A stretch of DNA of 64,000 bases. It comes from Haloarcula sp. H-GB4. GTDB lineage: Archaea; Halobacteriota; Halobacteria; Halobacteriales; Haloarculaceae. The DNA is taken from positions 682,001 through 746,000 of the forward strand of contig NZ_JAVDDX010000002.1 in NCBI RefSeq assembly GCF_030848575.1, given 5' to 3'. Below, piece after piece: positions 51,124 through 59,619 of the stretch. Each line of letters starts with the position of its first letter. The first letter of the stretch is position 1. The notes beneath the pieces are model-generated. The model did no database searches, was not told where the DNA came from, and worked only from the letters and a program-made list of their open reading frames with translations. Position numbers and translations under genes: made by a program.

Positions 51124-51193
51124 ACGTCCGCTGGGCGCGGCGGGGGCTTCAAATCTCCGCCCGATTTATCCGCCGGGGAGCGCTACAGTCGAT

Positions 51194-52372
51194 ATGGCCG
51201 AGGACTACCCTGACCCGCCGACGGACCCGCCGTCACTATCGGCAGCGACGTTGCAGGCGAAGCTGGACGCCGGTGAATCAGTCCGGCTGCTCGACGTCCG
51301 TGACCGCGACGAGTACGAGCAGTGGCGGATTCGCGGCGAGGCGGTGACGGCGACACAGCTTCCCTTTATGAAGTTCCTTCAGGCGAAGGTGACCGGCGAG
51401 GTGGACGACGTTGTCGGCAAGGTGGCCGGCACCGGACCGATAACGGTCGTCTGTGGCCGCGGCGAAGCCAGCGCCTTCGTCGCCGGCTTACTGACTGAAC
51501 ACGGCGTTGAGGCGCAGAACCTCAGCGACGGCATGGAGGGGTGGGCGCGGCTCTACGAAGCTCGCGAGATTCCGTGTGACGCCGCAACTGTCCTCCAGTA
51601 CCGTCGCCCGTCGTCGGGCTGTCTCGGTTACATGATCGTCAGCGATGGCTCGGCTGCCGTCATCGACCCGCTCCGGGCCTTTACCGACCGGTACGTCGCC
51701 GACGCTGCCGACCGCGATGCCTCGCTCACCTACGCTATCGACACGCACGTCCACGCCGACCACGTGAGTGGCGTTCGCCGCCTCGCCGAAGAAACCGGTG
51801 CTGAGCCGATCCTTTCCGAGCGGGCGGTCGCCCGCGGTGTCGAGGACGTGACTGCACTGGCCGACAACGAAACGCTACGTGTCGGCTCGGCTACGCTGGA
51901 GCCTTGTCCCCTACCCGGCCATACGACTGGCATGACTGGCTTCATTATCGGCGACGTGCTTCTGGCCGGCGACAGCGTCTTCCTCGATAGCGTCGCCCGG
52001 CCAGACCTCGAAGCCGGGACCGACGGCGCTCGTGACCTCGCCCACGACCTCCATCGCACGCTGACCGACCGACTCGCGGCGCTATCCGACGAGACACTCG
52101 TCGCCCCGGGCCACTACAGCGAGTCGACGGTGCCGGCTAACGACGGCACGTTCACAGCCTCGCTGGGCACGCTCCGAGACCGGGTCTCAGGGTTCACAAT
52201 GGACCGCGAGGCGTTTGTCGAGTACGTCTGTGACGGTATCTCGCCGCGCCCCGCCAACTTCAAGCGGGTTATCGCCGTCAACCTCGGAACGGAGACGGCC
52301 GACGACAACACCGCGTTCGAACTCGAACTCGGCCCGAACAACTGCGCGGCTGCGCCGACGGACACAGTGTGA
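51194..52372 (+). CDS. Rhodanese-metallo-beta-lactamase fusion (persulfide dioxygenase-like)
   Basis: A 392-residue cytosolic protein. Residues 15-120 form a rhodanese domain with catalytic Cys in VVCGRGEAS. Residues 130-350 form a metallo-beta-lactamase fold with THVHADHVSG (first metal site), PLPGHTTGM and LLAGDSVFLD, then APGHYSEST. The MBL part resembles ETHE1/glyoxalase II persulfide dioxygenases, so the fusion probably handles sulfane sulfur: the rhodanese transfers it and the dioxygenase oxidises glutathione-like persulfides. Haloarchaea use gamma-glutamylcysteine as thiol. The start is ATG 51194, with the TTTATC stretch 25-30 bases upstream. Confidence 0.88.
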   Translation: MAEDYPDPPTDPPSLSAATLQAKLDAGESVRLLDVRDRDEYEQWRIRGEAVTATQLPFMKFLQAKVTGEVDDVVGKVAGTGPITVVCGRGEASAFVAGLLTEHGVEAQNLSDGMEGWARLYEAREIPCDAATVLQYRRPSSGCLGYMIVSDGSAAVIDPLRAFTDRYVADAADRDASLTYAIDTHVHADHVSGVRRLAEETGAEPILSERAVARGVEDVTALADNETLRVGSATLEPCPLPGHTTGMTGFIIGDVLLAGDSVFLDSVARPDLEAGTDGARDLAHDLHRTLTDRLAALSDETLVAPGHYSESTVPANDGTFTASLGTLRDRVSGFTMDREAFVEYVCDGISPRPANFKRVIAVNLGTETADDNTAFELELGPNNCAAAPTDTV

Positions 52373-52394
52373 CACCGACACGAGAGAGTCGCAG

Positions 52395-52688
52395 TTACAG
52401 CGGGAGCAGCTTGCGAATCTGGTCGAAAATCGATTCGTCCTCGTCCGGCAGTGACTCACCCACCACGCCCTCTCCTGGCAAAATCACAGTCCGTTCCCCG
52501 TTGTCCTCGACCTCAATGAGGCCGTCCGCCTTGAGAGACGCAAGTGCATCCTCAATGCGGTCGATATTCTCTTCCGTCCGCGACCGTAGCTCGAAGACAG
52601 TCATCCCCTCATCGCGGCGGTCAGCGAGCGCATCGAGCACCGCAACCTCAGTGTCGTCCCGGTCGCGATACTCCGGCTTCGCTCTCAT
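52395..52688 (-). CDS. Small winged-helix protein (MarR/DUF6432-like)
   Basis: A 97-residue protein: MRAKPEYRDRDDTEVAVLDALADRRDEGMTVFELRSRT-type helix-turn-helix in the first 55 residues, then the wing GLIEVEDNGERTVILP and an acidic tail. It has the look of haloarchaeal small winged-helix regulators. It converges with the rhodanese/MBL gene, 22 bases apart. Upstream, 234 bases away, is a perfect 18-base palindrome that might be its site, although this is distant. Confidence 0.75.
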   Translation of the reverse strand: MRAKPEYRDRDDTEVAVLDALADRRDEGMTVFELRSRTEENIDRIEDALASLKADGLIEVEDNGERTVILPGEGVVGESLPDEDESIFDQIRKLLPL

Positions 52689-53049
52689 ATCTTCCTCTAA
52701 AACCGGCTGGGTCTAATCTTTGTCCCTCGGAATTGTGATATGCGTGCTCTGTGCGGCGAGCCGGGAACTGTCATAACAGACCAGAGACCGTGTTGCTTTG
52801 CTCAATTGCCACGGGCTCTGCGGTCGCTTCTTCGTTTCTGCCGGTGTCAGTGGGGCCTATCGTCTGACTGTCTTAGCGTCGTTTCGCGCGAGCGCAGCAA
52901 CAAACCAACCACATTGCATCGCTGTCGACCGGTCGACAGTTGACACCACTCACTCGTGTTGTTTCAACAAGTGCTCGTCATAGCTCCTGAGAAGCCCAGT
53001 CGTCGCCGACAAACGCTCTGTGGCTCACACTACAGGAGAGAGGATATCG
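52689..53049. other. Intergenic region with an 18-base perfect palindrome
   Basis: No convincing gene in 361 bases; a 67-codon forward frame at 52740 has poor composition. CTGTCGACCGGTCGACAG at 52922-52939 is a perfect palindrome, long enough to be unlikely by chance. The rest is of mixed GC and marks the approach to the second secreted-protein locus. Confidence 0.45.
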
Positions 53050-53724
53050 CTACCTGCCCTTCTCGTGGTAGGCTGGTCCTTCTTTGGTGGTCGAACCATA
53101 CTTTGCTATGAGGACTCGGATGGACCATTCGTCGGTATAGTACTTGTACGCCCAATTGTACTTGATGTATGTCGTCTCGAACACCCCACCATCTTCCGTA
53201 ACGAACGTTATATTGACAGTGTCGGGGATGTACGTGTGGTCCCTCTTCGGAAAGTGGTCATCATTGTTATTGTAGTCCTCTACAATGGCGTAGTACTTCC
53301 AGAGCGGATTTAGCCGGTCATTTCGGGTCTTAGTGAAGTTTGTGGTATCACGCATTTCAACCGTCAGGTGGTATGAGTCATTTGCAGGGAAGGCCTCCAT
53401 CTCGGCAGAGCGATTTTCTTCATCTTCATCATATAGATATTGCATATTCTCATCGAATTCCTCAAACTTCTGTGCCTTACTGAGGTCGCCTCGAGTAATA
53501 GATTCGGTTTCTGTTTCAGGTCTCTCGGTAGCTACTGGCGTACTTTTCGCCTCCGTAGGTACAGGTGTTGGAGTCTCGGTATCCTCTGGTGTAGCGGCCG
53601 GGGTCTGCGTCGGCGTATATCTTTCATCCACTGGTCCACCTCTATCTACGAACGCAGAGCAACCGGCTAAGGTAATCAAAAGGGCCAGAGCGGCTGAGAT
53701 AGCGATATTTTTAGTATTGGTCAT
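53050..53724 (-). CDS. Lipoprotein in the PKD-protein operon
   Basis: A 224-residue lipoprotein with lipobox LAGC (Cys 22), then a Thr/Pro/Glu-rich spacer (about 30-75) and a globular domain of 140 residues rich in Asp, Tyr and Asn. The spacer opens RGGPVDERYTPT, similar to GGGPVDGSTAEPT in the neighbouring membrane protein. The gene overlaps that neighbour by 4 bases. AT content is above the chromosomal level. Function is not recognised; by analogy with the first island it could protect against, or anchor, the PKD protein. Confidence 0.7.
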   Translation of the reverse strand: MTNTKNIAISAALALLITLAGCSAFVDRGGPVDERYTPTQTPAATPEDTETPTPVPTEAKSTPVATERPETETESITRGDLSKAQKFEEFDENMQYLYDEDEENRSAEMEAFPANDSYHLTVEMRDTTNFTKTRNDRLNPLWKYYAIVEDYNNNDDHFPKRDHTYIPDTVNITFVTEDGGVFETTYIKYNWAYKYYTDEWSIRVLIAKYGSTTKEGPAYHEKGR

Positions 53725-54056
53725 CGTTCCTGAACCTCATTGTGGAGATCTGAATCGTTTGTTTCTCTTTCAACAGACGAGAGTGTCGAAACTCCAGTCG
53801 AGATCGGCGTCGGTTCTGCAGTCGAGCCATCTACTGGCCCACCTCCATACACTCCTTCTGATGACGTGGCGGACACGATCAGATCGCTGAGGAGGCTACC
53901 ATTGTACTGGGTACGGGACATACATGGGTGTTCATTTGCATACTCACTGGCGCTCATCCACATGATGATTGGAGCGAGAACCGGTATTAGGGAAGGACCT
54001 GTAGCCGTCACTAACAGACAGGCGGCTCCCTTTCCAGTCTTGCACTTTCGGTTCAT
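53721..54056 (-). CDS. Small membrane-anchored protein in the PKD-protein operon
   Basis: A 111-residue protein with one N-terminal hydrophobic segment (about 10-33; TGPSLIPVLAPIIMWM) and an outside tail rich in Ser, Thr, Glu. The segment GGGPVDGSTAEPTP resembles the lipoprotein spacer, so the two may share a linker by duplication. Its stop overlaps the lipoprotein start by 4 bases. A TATA-like TTTTATAATAG lies about 20-30 bases before the start, giving this pair its own promoter. No family recognised. Confidence 0.6.
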   Translation of the reverse strand: MNRKCKTGKGAACLLVTATGPSLIPVLAPIIMWMSASEYANEHPCMSRTQYNGSLLSDLIVSATSSEGVYGGGPVDGSTAEPTPISTGVSTLSSVERETNDSDLHNEVQER

Positions 54057-54121
54057 TCTGTTTGTAATTCACTTGCTATCTATTATAAAATCTAATTTCA
54101 TAAAATAAGTACGAAAGAAGA

Positions 54122-55456
54122 CTACCAGAAACTCCAACCGCCATCGCCATTATCGTCAGTGCTGTCATCATTGCTGCCGCCATCATCGTCATCGCCACCA
54201 AACCAACTTTCGCCGTCATCGTTACTACTGTCATCGCTATCCCCACCGAACAGGTCGCCAAGGATCCCTCCATCACCGTCGTCACTACCACCATCATCAT
54301 CGTCACCGCTGTCATCATCATCGTTTCTGCTTTCGCTATCATCGTCGTCCTCACCACTACTGCTGGCATCGTCGTCATCGTAAGACCAATCATACCCATC
54401 ATCGTCGTCGTTGCCGTCAGTCTCTCCGCCTAAGTTGTTCGGCACGCTAGAGCCCGGACGGGTGTTCCCATCGCTGGGTCTCCTTCCACTTCGGTCGTTA
54501 TCACTTTCATAATCGGCGCTAGCCCCTGATTGAATCTCTTGTTCTCTCTTTGCGTCCTCCGTTTGCTCGTCAATAGTCTCTTTACTGAACGTGCCTCCGT
54601 AACCATCCTCAGAGTACTTGTTCATATTGTCCTCCGCGATGATCTTGGTAAGTTCGCTATCCACGTACAACCACAGACCATCCCGGCCGTCAGTATCGAC
54701 GATGGTATCGCCGATGGTCATGGCGGCACTCGTACAGCCCTTGTTTTCACCATCGACGTAGTAGCTCCCACTGCCGCCCGGACAACTTTCGACACCGCCG
54801 CTGCCACCGTTGCCAGACGAGCGGGCGACTTGGATCGTCCGATTAGCGACGCCACGCCGTCCGGCGGCATCGTAAGCGATCGCACGGACGGAGACAGAGC
54901 CGGAGTCGTTGAACGTGTGCGTAATGGTTGAGGTGGCGTTCTCACCGGTGAGTCGCGTCTGGTTTTGTGCGGTGCCGTTGACGGCCCAGGCGAGCGTTCG
55001 GAGGTCAGCATCGCCGGCAGTCACGTTGGCAGTCAGATTCCGCCGGAGACCAATGGGTACCGCGGCCGGGGCTGAAACTGAGACTGACGGCCCACCGGCG
55101 GCCACCACGTCGACATGAAGCGTGTCCGAACGCGACACACCGTCGTCATCAGTGACGGTGACAGTGACGTTGTATTGGCCGGTGTCGGCCGGTGAAAACG
55201 TCGTCTGGACGCAGGTTGGGCAGTCGGGCGTGTGTGTGGTGCCGTCCGGCGTTTCGATGGACCACTCGATATTTTTGATTGTGCCGTCGGGGTCACGCGA
55301 GCCGTTAGCGTCCAGTTGGACCGTCGTTGCTCGCTCAGCGGACTGGTCCAGCCCGGCATCAGCGAGCGGTGGCTGGTTCCCGGTCGCCACCGCTGTCCCA
55401 CCGAGGAGTGCCGAGAGGGCGAGGACCGACACCACGAGTGTCGCCGTCCGCTGCAT
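54122..55456 (-). CDS. Secreted PKD-domain protein with Asp/Ser/Gly-rich tail
   Basis: A 444-residue exported protein starting MQRTATLVVSVLALSALLGG (signal peptide to about residue 25). A PKD domain covers about 28-120 (NQPPLADAGLDQ at its start) and a second Ig-like beta domain 125-215. A Cys-containing segment SCPGGSGSYYVDGENKGC lies near 228-245 and a helical part at about 265-315. The last 130 residues are Asp/Ser/Gly-rich (DDDDGG-type runs) ending GGWSFW. The upstream box GAAATTTTATAACC fits a nearly leaderless start. Layout and following small membrane protein and lipoprotein recall an effector-immunity operon, but adhesin or matrix protein is equally possible. Confidence 0.75.
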   Translation of the reverse strand: MQRTATLVVSVLALSALLGGTAVATGNQPPLADAGLDQSAERATTVQLDANGSRDPDGTIKNIEWSIETPDGTTHTPDCPTCVQTTFSPADTGQYNVTVTVTDDDGVSRSDTLHVDVVAAGGPSVSVSAPAAVPIGLRRNLTANVTAGDADLRTLAWAVNGTAQNQTRLTGENATSTITHTFNDSGSVSVRAIAYDAAGRRGVANRTIQVARSSGNGGSGGVESCPGGSGSYYVDGENKGCTSAAMTIGDTIVDTDGRDGLWLYVDSELTKIIAEDNMNKYSEDGYGGTFSKETIDEQTEDAKREQEIQSGASADYESDNDRSGRRPSDGNTRPGSSVPNNLGGETDGNDDDDGYDWSYDDDDASSSGEDDDDSESRNDDDDSGDDDDGGSDDGDGGILGDLFGGDSDDSSNDDGESWFGGDDDDGGSNDDSTDDNGDGGWSFW

Positions 55457-55604
55457 TAGCGTAGCGTAGCATCTGTATCGGTTATAAAATTTCACAAACT
55501 AGGTTGAAATTAACATAGCGGCGTCGCGAAACAGGTAGCTTCCCGCCACGAATGGTCGAGCCAACGGGCAGGGTTTAAGTACACCACGGTGGGAAGTTCT
55601 GGCA

Positions 55605-56453
55605 ATGGGTCTCAAATGTTCCGTCCTCGGGCACAAGTACGGTGAGACCACCGTCGAGCGCGAGCGCGAAGAGCAGGGTAGCGAAGTCGTCATCACCATC
55701 CAGGAACGGGAGACCTGTGAGCGGTGTGGAAATACGCGCATTGTCTCGGAGAACAAGGAGGTAACGGCTATCGAGACGCCGTCGGATATCGCCAGCGACC
55801 TCGTCGAAGACGAGTCCAAATCCGAAACGGCGGAACCCGAGTCACCGCCGGAAGACCAACCGGCTGATAGCGCGGCTGAACCCACAGGCGAGGGAACGGA
55901 GCGCTCGGACGGCTGGGACAGCGTCGACGACCCGGTCAAAGCACCAGGAGAAGCGGGAGTCGGCGACGACAAGGACGACGGCGAAGCGGTCGATCCGTCG
56001 GCTGACGACGCTGAGATTATCGACGACGGCGACAGCGAGGGAAGCGGTGACGTGGAGTTGGACGAGCCGACGACAACGGTCGATGTCCCGGACGCCGAGA
56101 GCGAGGAGCCGGTAACCGAAGACGAGACTGATCCGGAGAAAGACGACGGGCTCATTCTCGGTGAGGAAGACGAATCAGAGTCGACCGGCGACGACCGCCA
56201 GCCTGGAGAGTGGCCTGATGAGCCGGGAGACGACGGAGACGGCTGGTCGCCGGAAACGATGCCGGTCGACACTGGAGCGGACGACGATTCAAGTGTTGAG
56301 TCGACCAGCGACAGTGCCGTGACGGTTCCGGAGGGCGAGTTCGCCTGTCCGGAGTGTGGATTCACCACTGAGGTGGAGTCGACATCGTTGCGCGCCGGGG
56401 ACTTCTGTCCGGAGTGTCACAAGGGGTCACTTATCACCCGTGGCGAGGAGTGA
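55605..56453 (+). CDS. Two-zinc-ribbon protein with long acidic linker
   Basis: A 282-residue protein. The N-terminal 55 residues carry a CXXC pair (ETCERCGNTRIV) after a C/H-containing start MGLKCSVLGHKYGE. About 175 residues of disordered Asp/Glu/Ser sequence follow. The C-terminal 45 residues form a zinc ribbon with FACPECGFTTEVES and DFCPECHKGSL. Similar haloarchaeal DUFs are known without function. The next gene starts 38 bases downstream and may be co-transcribed. A TTTAAG element about 30 bases upstream suggests a leaderless message. Confidence 0.78.
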   Translation: MGLKCSVLGHKYGETTVEREREEQGSEVVITIQERETCERCGNTRIVSENKEVTAIETPSDIASDLVEDESKSETAEPESPPEDQPADSAAEPTGEGTERSDGWDSVDDPVKAPGEAGVGDDKDDGEAVDPSADDAEIIDDGDSEGSGDVELDEPTTTVDVPDAESEEPVTEDETDPEKDDGLILGEEDESESTGDDRQPGEWPDEPGDDGDGWSPETMPVDTGADDDSSVESTSDSAVTVPEGEFACPECGFTTEVESTSLRAGDFCPECHKGSLITRGEE

Positions 56454-56491
56454 ACGCAAAGGGTAAGACAGCCCCTCGCAAAAACTCGCCC

Positions 56492-56884
56492 ATGCGAGAG
56501 TACAAGATGCGACGGGGCGAGCATCTCGAAGACCGCGTCCCTGACATGGAAGCGTTCGTCGAGGAGTATTTCGGCGAAGTAACGGATACAGAAGAGTACG
56601 AAGATACCGACTTGCTGGTCGTCGACGACCCCGACAACCCCGTGTTTGACCGGGTTGTCGCGGGCCGCGTCGAGTACGGCTCAAAGAAAGACAAAATCGC
56701 GCTCCACATCGACGAGCGACCGGCTGAGGATGTCATCGCCGAAGGCAACGTCGATGCGGCCGAGGACGCTGTCGCCATCAAGAACGATTTCCTCGAGGAG
56801 GCAACCGACCGCGACGCAAAGGCACGACGTGACTCGCTGAAGCGCTCGGTTGAGGACGACGCCGACGCCCCGGACAACGTCTAA
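56492..56884 (+). CDS. DUF5611-like conserved haloarchaeal protein
   Basis: A 130-residue acidic protein starting MREYKMRRGEHLEDRVPDMEAF. It has mixed alpha/beta content (LLVVDDPDNPVFDRVVAGRVEYG) and a helical acidic C-terminus. The start motif and overall pattern match a family found across haloarchaea and some methanogens with no known function. Start 56492 is chosen because the stretch upstream overlaps the zinc-ribbon gene's end and is of poor quality. Confidence 0.75.
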   Translation: MREYKMRRGEHLEDRVPDMEAFVEEYFGEVTDTEEYEDTDLLVVDDPDNPVFDRVVAGRVEYGSKKDKIALHIDERPAEDVIAEGNVDAAEDAVAIKNDFLEEATDRDAKARRDSLKRSVEDDADAPDNV

Positions 56885-57283
56885 CGACGGCTGTCGACCG
56901 CGCGCAGTCCGTGAGTGTCGGCAGACCGATACTGCGCTATCGCATTCAGCACGGCTCGCGTAGCCGTTCGGAAATTCTTCGATACCGTACATCGCCAGTA
57001 TCACTCAGCGTCAGACGGGCGTCACATCTAAATACGCTTGTGTCATACATTCGCATACGCCTCACCCGGAGGCGCGCACAAGTATCCGGGGCACGAGATA
57101 CCCCTCGTGTTGCCACGGCAGCGGATTCCGGGGCAACCTGTCATAGTTTGTCCGCCCGCCGGAGCGGACCCAATCCGGCATTCGCGGCCAGGTCAGTTAG
57201 CGAGTCGGCATTTCTGTTTTATCGGCGTGAGATTGGTGGCAGGGTTTGTTAATGACTGGAAATAGGTGACGGACAGAACGGCG
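56885..57283. other. Structured intergenic region, candidate non-coding RNA
   Basis: No convincing protein gene in about 400 bases. Three consecutive inverted repeats lie at 57092-57109 (CACGAG/CTCGTG), 57109-57137 (GTTGCC/GGCAAC) and 57151-57168 (TCCGC/GCGGA). They do not match SRP RNA, RNase P RNA or a tRNA by eye. They might be a small RNA or terminator cluster between the convergent DUF5611-like and ABC permease genes. Confidence 0.4.
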
Positions 57284-58051
57284 CTATTCGGCGAGTCCGT
57301 AGCCGCGCCTGAACAGCACGTAGTCGATTGACAGCACAACCACGGTCGTCCCGGTCAGAACGGCCAGCGACGTGTTCGGGTCGATTTCGGTGACGCCGAT
57401 CATGCCGTAGCGCACGCCATTCACCATGTACACCATCGGGTTGAGCAGCGAGACGTTCCGCCAGAATGCCGGAAGAACTTCGAGCGAGTAGAACACCGCG
57501 CCGAAGAACACCAGTGGCCGGAGGATGAACTGATTCATCACCGTCAGGTAGTCGAAGTCACTCGCCCAGAGGCCGCCGATGACGCCGAGTCCGCCGAACA
57601 GCGTGGTAATCACCAGCAGGAACGAGACAAGATACACGGGGTTAGCGACCGGAACCGGAGTGAATATCAGTCCCACGCCGACGATCAGCAGCGACGTGAC
57701 GACCCCCCGGAGCGCGCTGGCCGAGACGTAGGCCGCCACCATACTTCGGTTCGACATCGGCGATGTAAGCACAGCCTGAATGTAGTCGTTCCAGCGTCCG
57801 TGGAAGATAGTGAAGGAGGCGTTCTCGAAGCTGTCTGAGATAGCTCCGAGCACAACCAGTCCAGGCAGGACGAACTGGAGGTAGCTCACGCCAGCGATTT
57901 CACCGATTCGGCTCCCCAGAATCACGCCGAACACGGAGAAGTACAGCGCGTTCGTGATGATCGGCGGGAGGAACGTATTGTACGGCCGGCGCACGAACCG
58001 AAGGATTTCCCGGCGGACCAGCGTCAGAAACTGCGTCGTGTTCTGGTTCAT
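57284..58051 (-). CDS. ABC-2 type transporter permease
   Basis: A 255-residue permease with six membrane helices. The opening FLTLVRREILRFVRRPYNTF and the later NPMVYMVNGVRYGMIG are typical of ABC-2 exporters (drug or daunorubicin type). Its start overlaps the ATPase stop by 4 bases, so the pair is one operon. The product probably exports a hydrophobic compound, lipid or polysaccharide; the substrate cannot be told. Confidence 0.93.
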   Translation of the reverse strand: MNQNTTQFLTLVRREILRFVRRPYNTFLPPIITNALYFSVFGVILGSRIGEIAGVSYLQFVLPGLVVLGAISDSFENASFTIFHGRWNDYIQAVLTSPMSNRSMVAAYVSASALRGVVTSLLIVGVGLIFTPVPVANPVYLVSFLLVITTLFGGLGVIGGLWASDFDYLTVMNQFILRPLVFFGAVFYSLEVLPAFWRNVSLLNPMVYMVNGVRYGMIGVTEIDPNTSLAVLTGTTVVVLSIDYVLFRRGYGLAE

Positions 58052-58992
58052 GCGGACACCTCCGCGTACTCGCGGTCGTCGCGGGTCATGTCGACGAACA
58101 CCTCTTCGAGGGACGCGCGGCGGATGTCCAGCGATGTGACAGTGTGGCCCTGCGCTTCGAGGTCACGCATGATCGCCGGGGCGGTCTGGCTCCCGCCCAT
58201 TGCGGTGACGGCCAGCCCCTCGTCAGTCAGTTCGATGTCGGTGATCCCGTCAACGTCGAGCCTCGGGGCTGTCCGTGGCATCTCAGCGAGTTCGAGAACG
58301 ATAGTGTCCGTCCCGCGGGCCATCAGGTCGTCGGGGGTCGCCACTTCGACTTTCTGCCCGTCATCCATGATTGCGACCCGGTCACAGAGACGTTCGGCCT
58401 CCTCGATATAATGGGTCGTCAGCAAAATCGTCGTCCCAGCGTCATTCATCCGGTTGATAATATCCCAGAGATCGTGACGAAGCTGGACATCGACCCCGGC
58501 CGTCGGCTCGTCGAGGATGAGCAGGTCCGGGTCAGAGACGAGCGCACGCGCGAGGACGAAGCGGCGTTTCATGCCGCCAGAGAGCCAGTCGAAGCGCGTG
58601 TCTCGCTTGTCCCAGATCCCGACCGTCTTCAGCGCGTCTTCGGCGCGCTCGCGGGCCTCGGCCCGACCGATGCCGTGGTAGCCAGCCTTGTGTTCGAGCA
58701 CCTCGATGATAGGGAAGAAACGGTCGACGTTGAACTCCTGTGGCGCGACGCCGATACGGTCACGAGCCTCTCGGTAGTCGTCTTCAACGTCGAATCCGAA
58801 CACCTCAGCGGTCCCGCGGTCCTTGTGGACGAGGCCGACCAGCGTGTTGATGAATGTCGTCTTGCCGGCTCCGTTTGGCCCGAGCAATCCGAAGAACTCA
58901 CCCTGTTCGACTGTCAGTTCCAAGTCGTCAAGCGCTTGCACATCGCCGTAGCGCTTCTGTAACCCACTGGCGCGTATCGCCGGTTCAGTCAT
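58048..58992 (-). CDS. ABC transporter ATP-binding protein (DrrA-like)
   Basis: A 314-residue ATPase. Walker A GPNGAGKTT (about 38-46), signature WLSGGMKRRFVLARALV, Walker B DLLILDEPTAGVD and His-switch TTHYIEEAERL. The C-terminal 80 residues beyond the core, with LDIRRASLEEVFVDMT, are characteristic of the DrrA subgroup. Works with the permease encoded immediately downstream. Confidence 0.95.
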   Translation of the reverse strand: MTEPAIRASGLQKRYGDVQALDDLELTVEQGEFFGLLGPNGAGKTTFINTLVGLVHKDRGTAEVFGFDVEDDYREARDRIGVAPQEFNVDRFFPIIEVLEHKAGYHGIGRAEARERAEDALKTVGIWDKRDTRFDWLSGGMKRRFVLARALVSDPDLLILDEPTAGVDVQLRHDLWDIINRMNDAGTTILLTTHYIEEAERLCDRVAIMDDGQKVEVATPDDLMARGTDTIVLELAEMPRTAPRLDVDGITDIELTDEGLAVTAMGGSQTAPAIMRDLEAQGHTVTSLDIRRASLEEVFVDMTRDDREYAEVSA

Positions 58993-59114
58993 TGCCGCCC
59001 TTAGCGTGGCGACACCGAAAAACGCATTGAAGCCCCCGAAAACCGGCAGTTAGAGTGATACAGGCTGACAAGATCGATCGAACAGCAATGTCGCATCGAC
59101 CGGACTATACACTC

Positions 59115-59474
59115 CTATCGGCCGAGTCGTTCCCGAGAGATGCCGACGCCAGCCGGCGTGATGATGAGCTGGTCGTCATCCTTCTGGACGATGTCGCCGC
59201 CGACCTCGTTGGCGACCTGCTTGAGTTCGTCGCTGATGTGTTCCATCGTGCGGTCCTGCGTGGAGTGGCGCGTGATGTCCGCGACGACCACGTCGCCGTC
59301 GTAGACGGCGTCTTTGATGTCGATGACGTCCTGCTTGTCGCTGATGCGGGCGATCCGGACCTGCCGTTCGAGTTCCGTCCCGGTCATCTCGAATTCGTTC
59401 GCGTTCAGTTCGACGTAATCCTCGGTGTTCCGAGAGGATCCAGACTCTCCGAGGATCTTGCTCATCAGTCCCAT
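59115..59474 (-). CDS. sepF: Cell-division protein SepF
   Basis: A 119-residue protein starting MGLMSKILGESGSS. The N-terminal amphipathic segment binds the membrane; residues about 22-115 form the SepF domain (TEDYVELNANEFE, ISDKQDVIDIKDAVYDGDVVV, then HISDELKQVANEVGGDIVQ). In haloarchaea SepF anchors FtsZ2-linked divisome to the membrane and is essential. The frame runs upstream but MGLM is the conserved start. It is alone in its transcription unit. Confidence 0.92.
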   Translation of the reverse strand: MGLMSKILGESGSSRNTEDYVELNANEFEMTGTELERQVRIARISDKQDVIDIKDAVYDGDVVVADITRHSTQDRTMEHISDELKQVANEVGGDIVQKDDDQLIITPAGVGISRERLGR

Positions 59475-59619
59475 GTCACTCACGGCGTGCGCTACCCGTT
59501 TCAACTTTTCGTCCATCGAACGTATCGCTACAGCACACCCTGATCTGCCGTGGTGGCGATTGAGGGCGGGGCGCGCTGCACAAAACGTTATGCGGGTGAT
59601 CAGACAACTATCGACACGG

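Noticed and set aside
52740-53000. Possible insertion-sequence relic or small gene
   Set aside because: No transposase motif, terminal repeats or target duplication could be made out; only the palindrome is reported.
54122-54420. Dense GAT/GAC-type microsatellite and a Ser/Pro-rich antisense frame
   Set aside because: Explained by the Asp/Ser/Gly-rich tail of the PKD protein; the antisense frame is its shadow.
57061-57200. SRP RNA or RNase P RNA
   Set aside because: The hairpin cluster lacks the conserved GGAAG-type tetraloop helix of SRP RNA and the conserved core of RNase P RNA.
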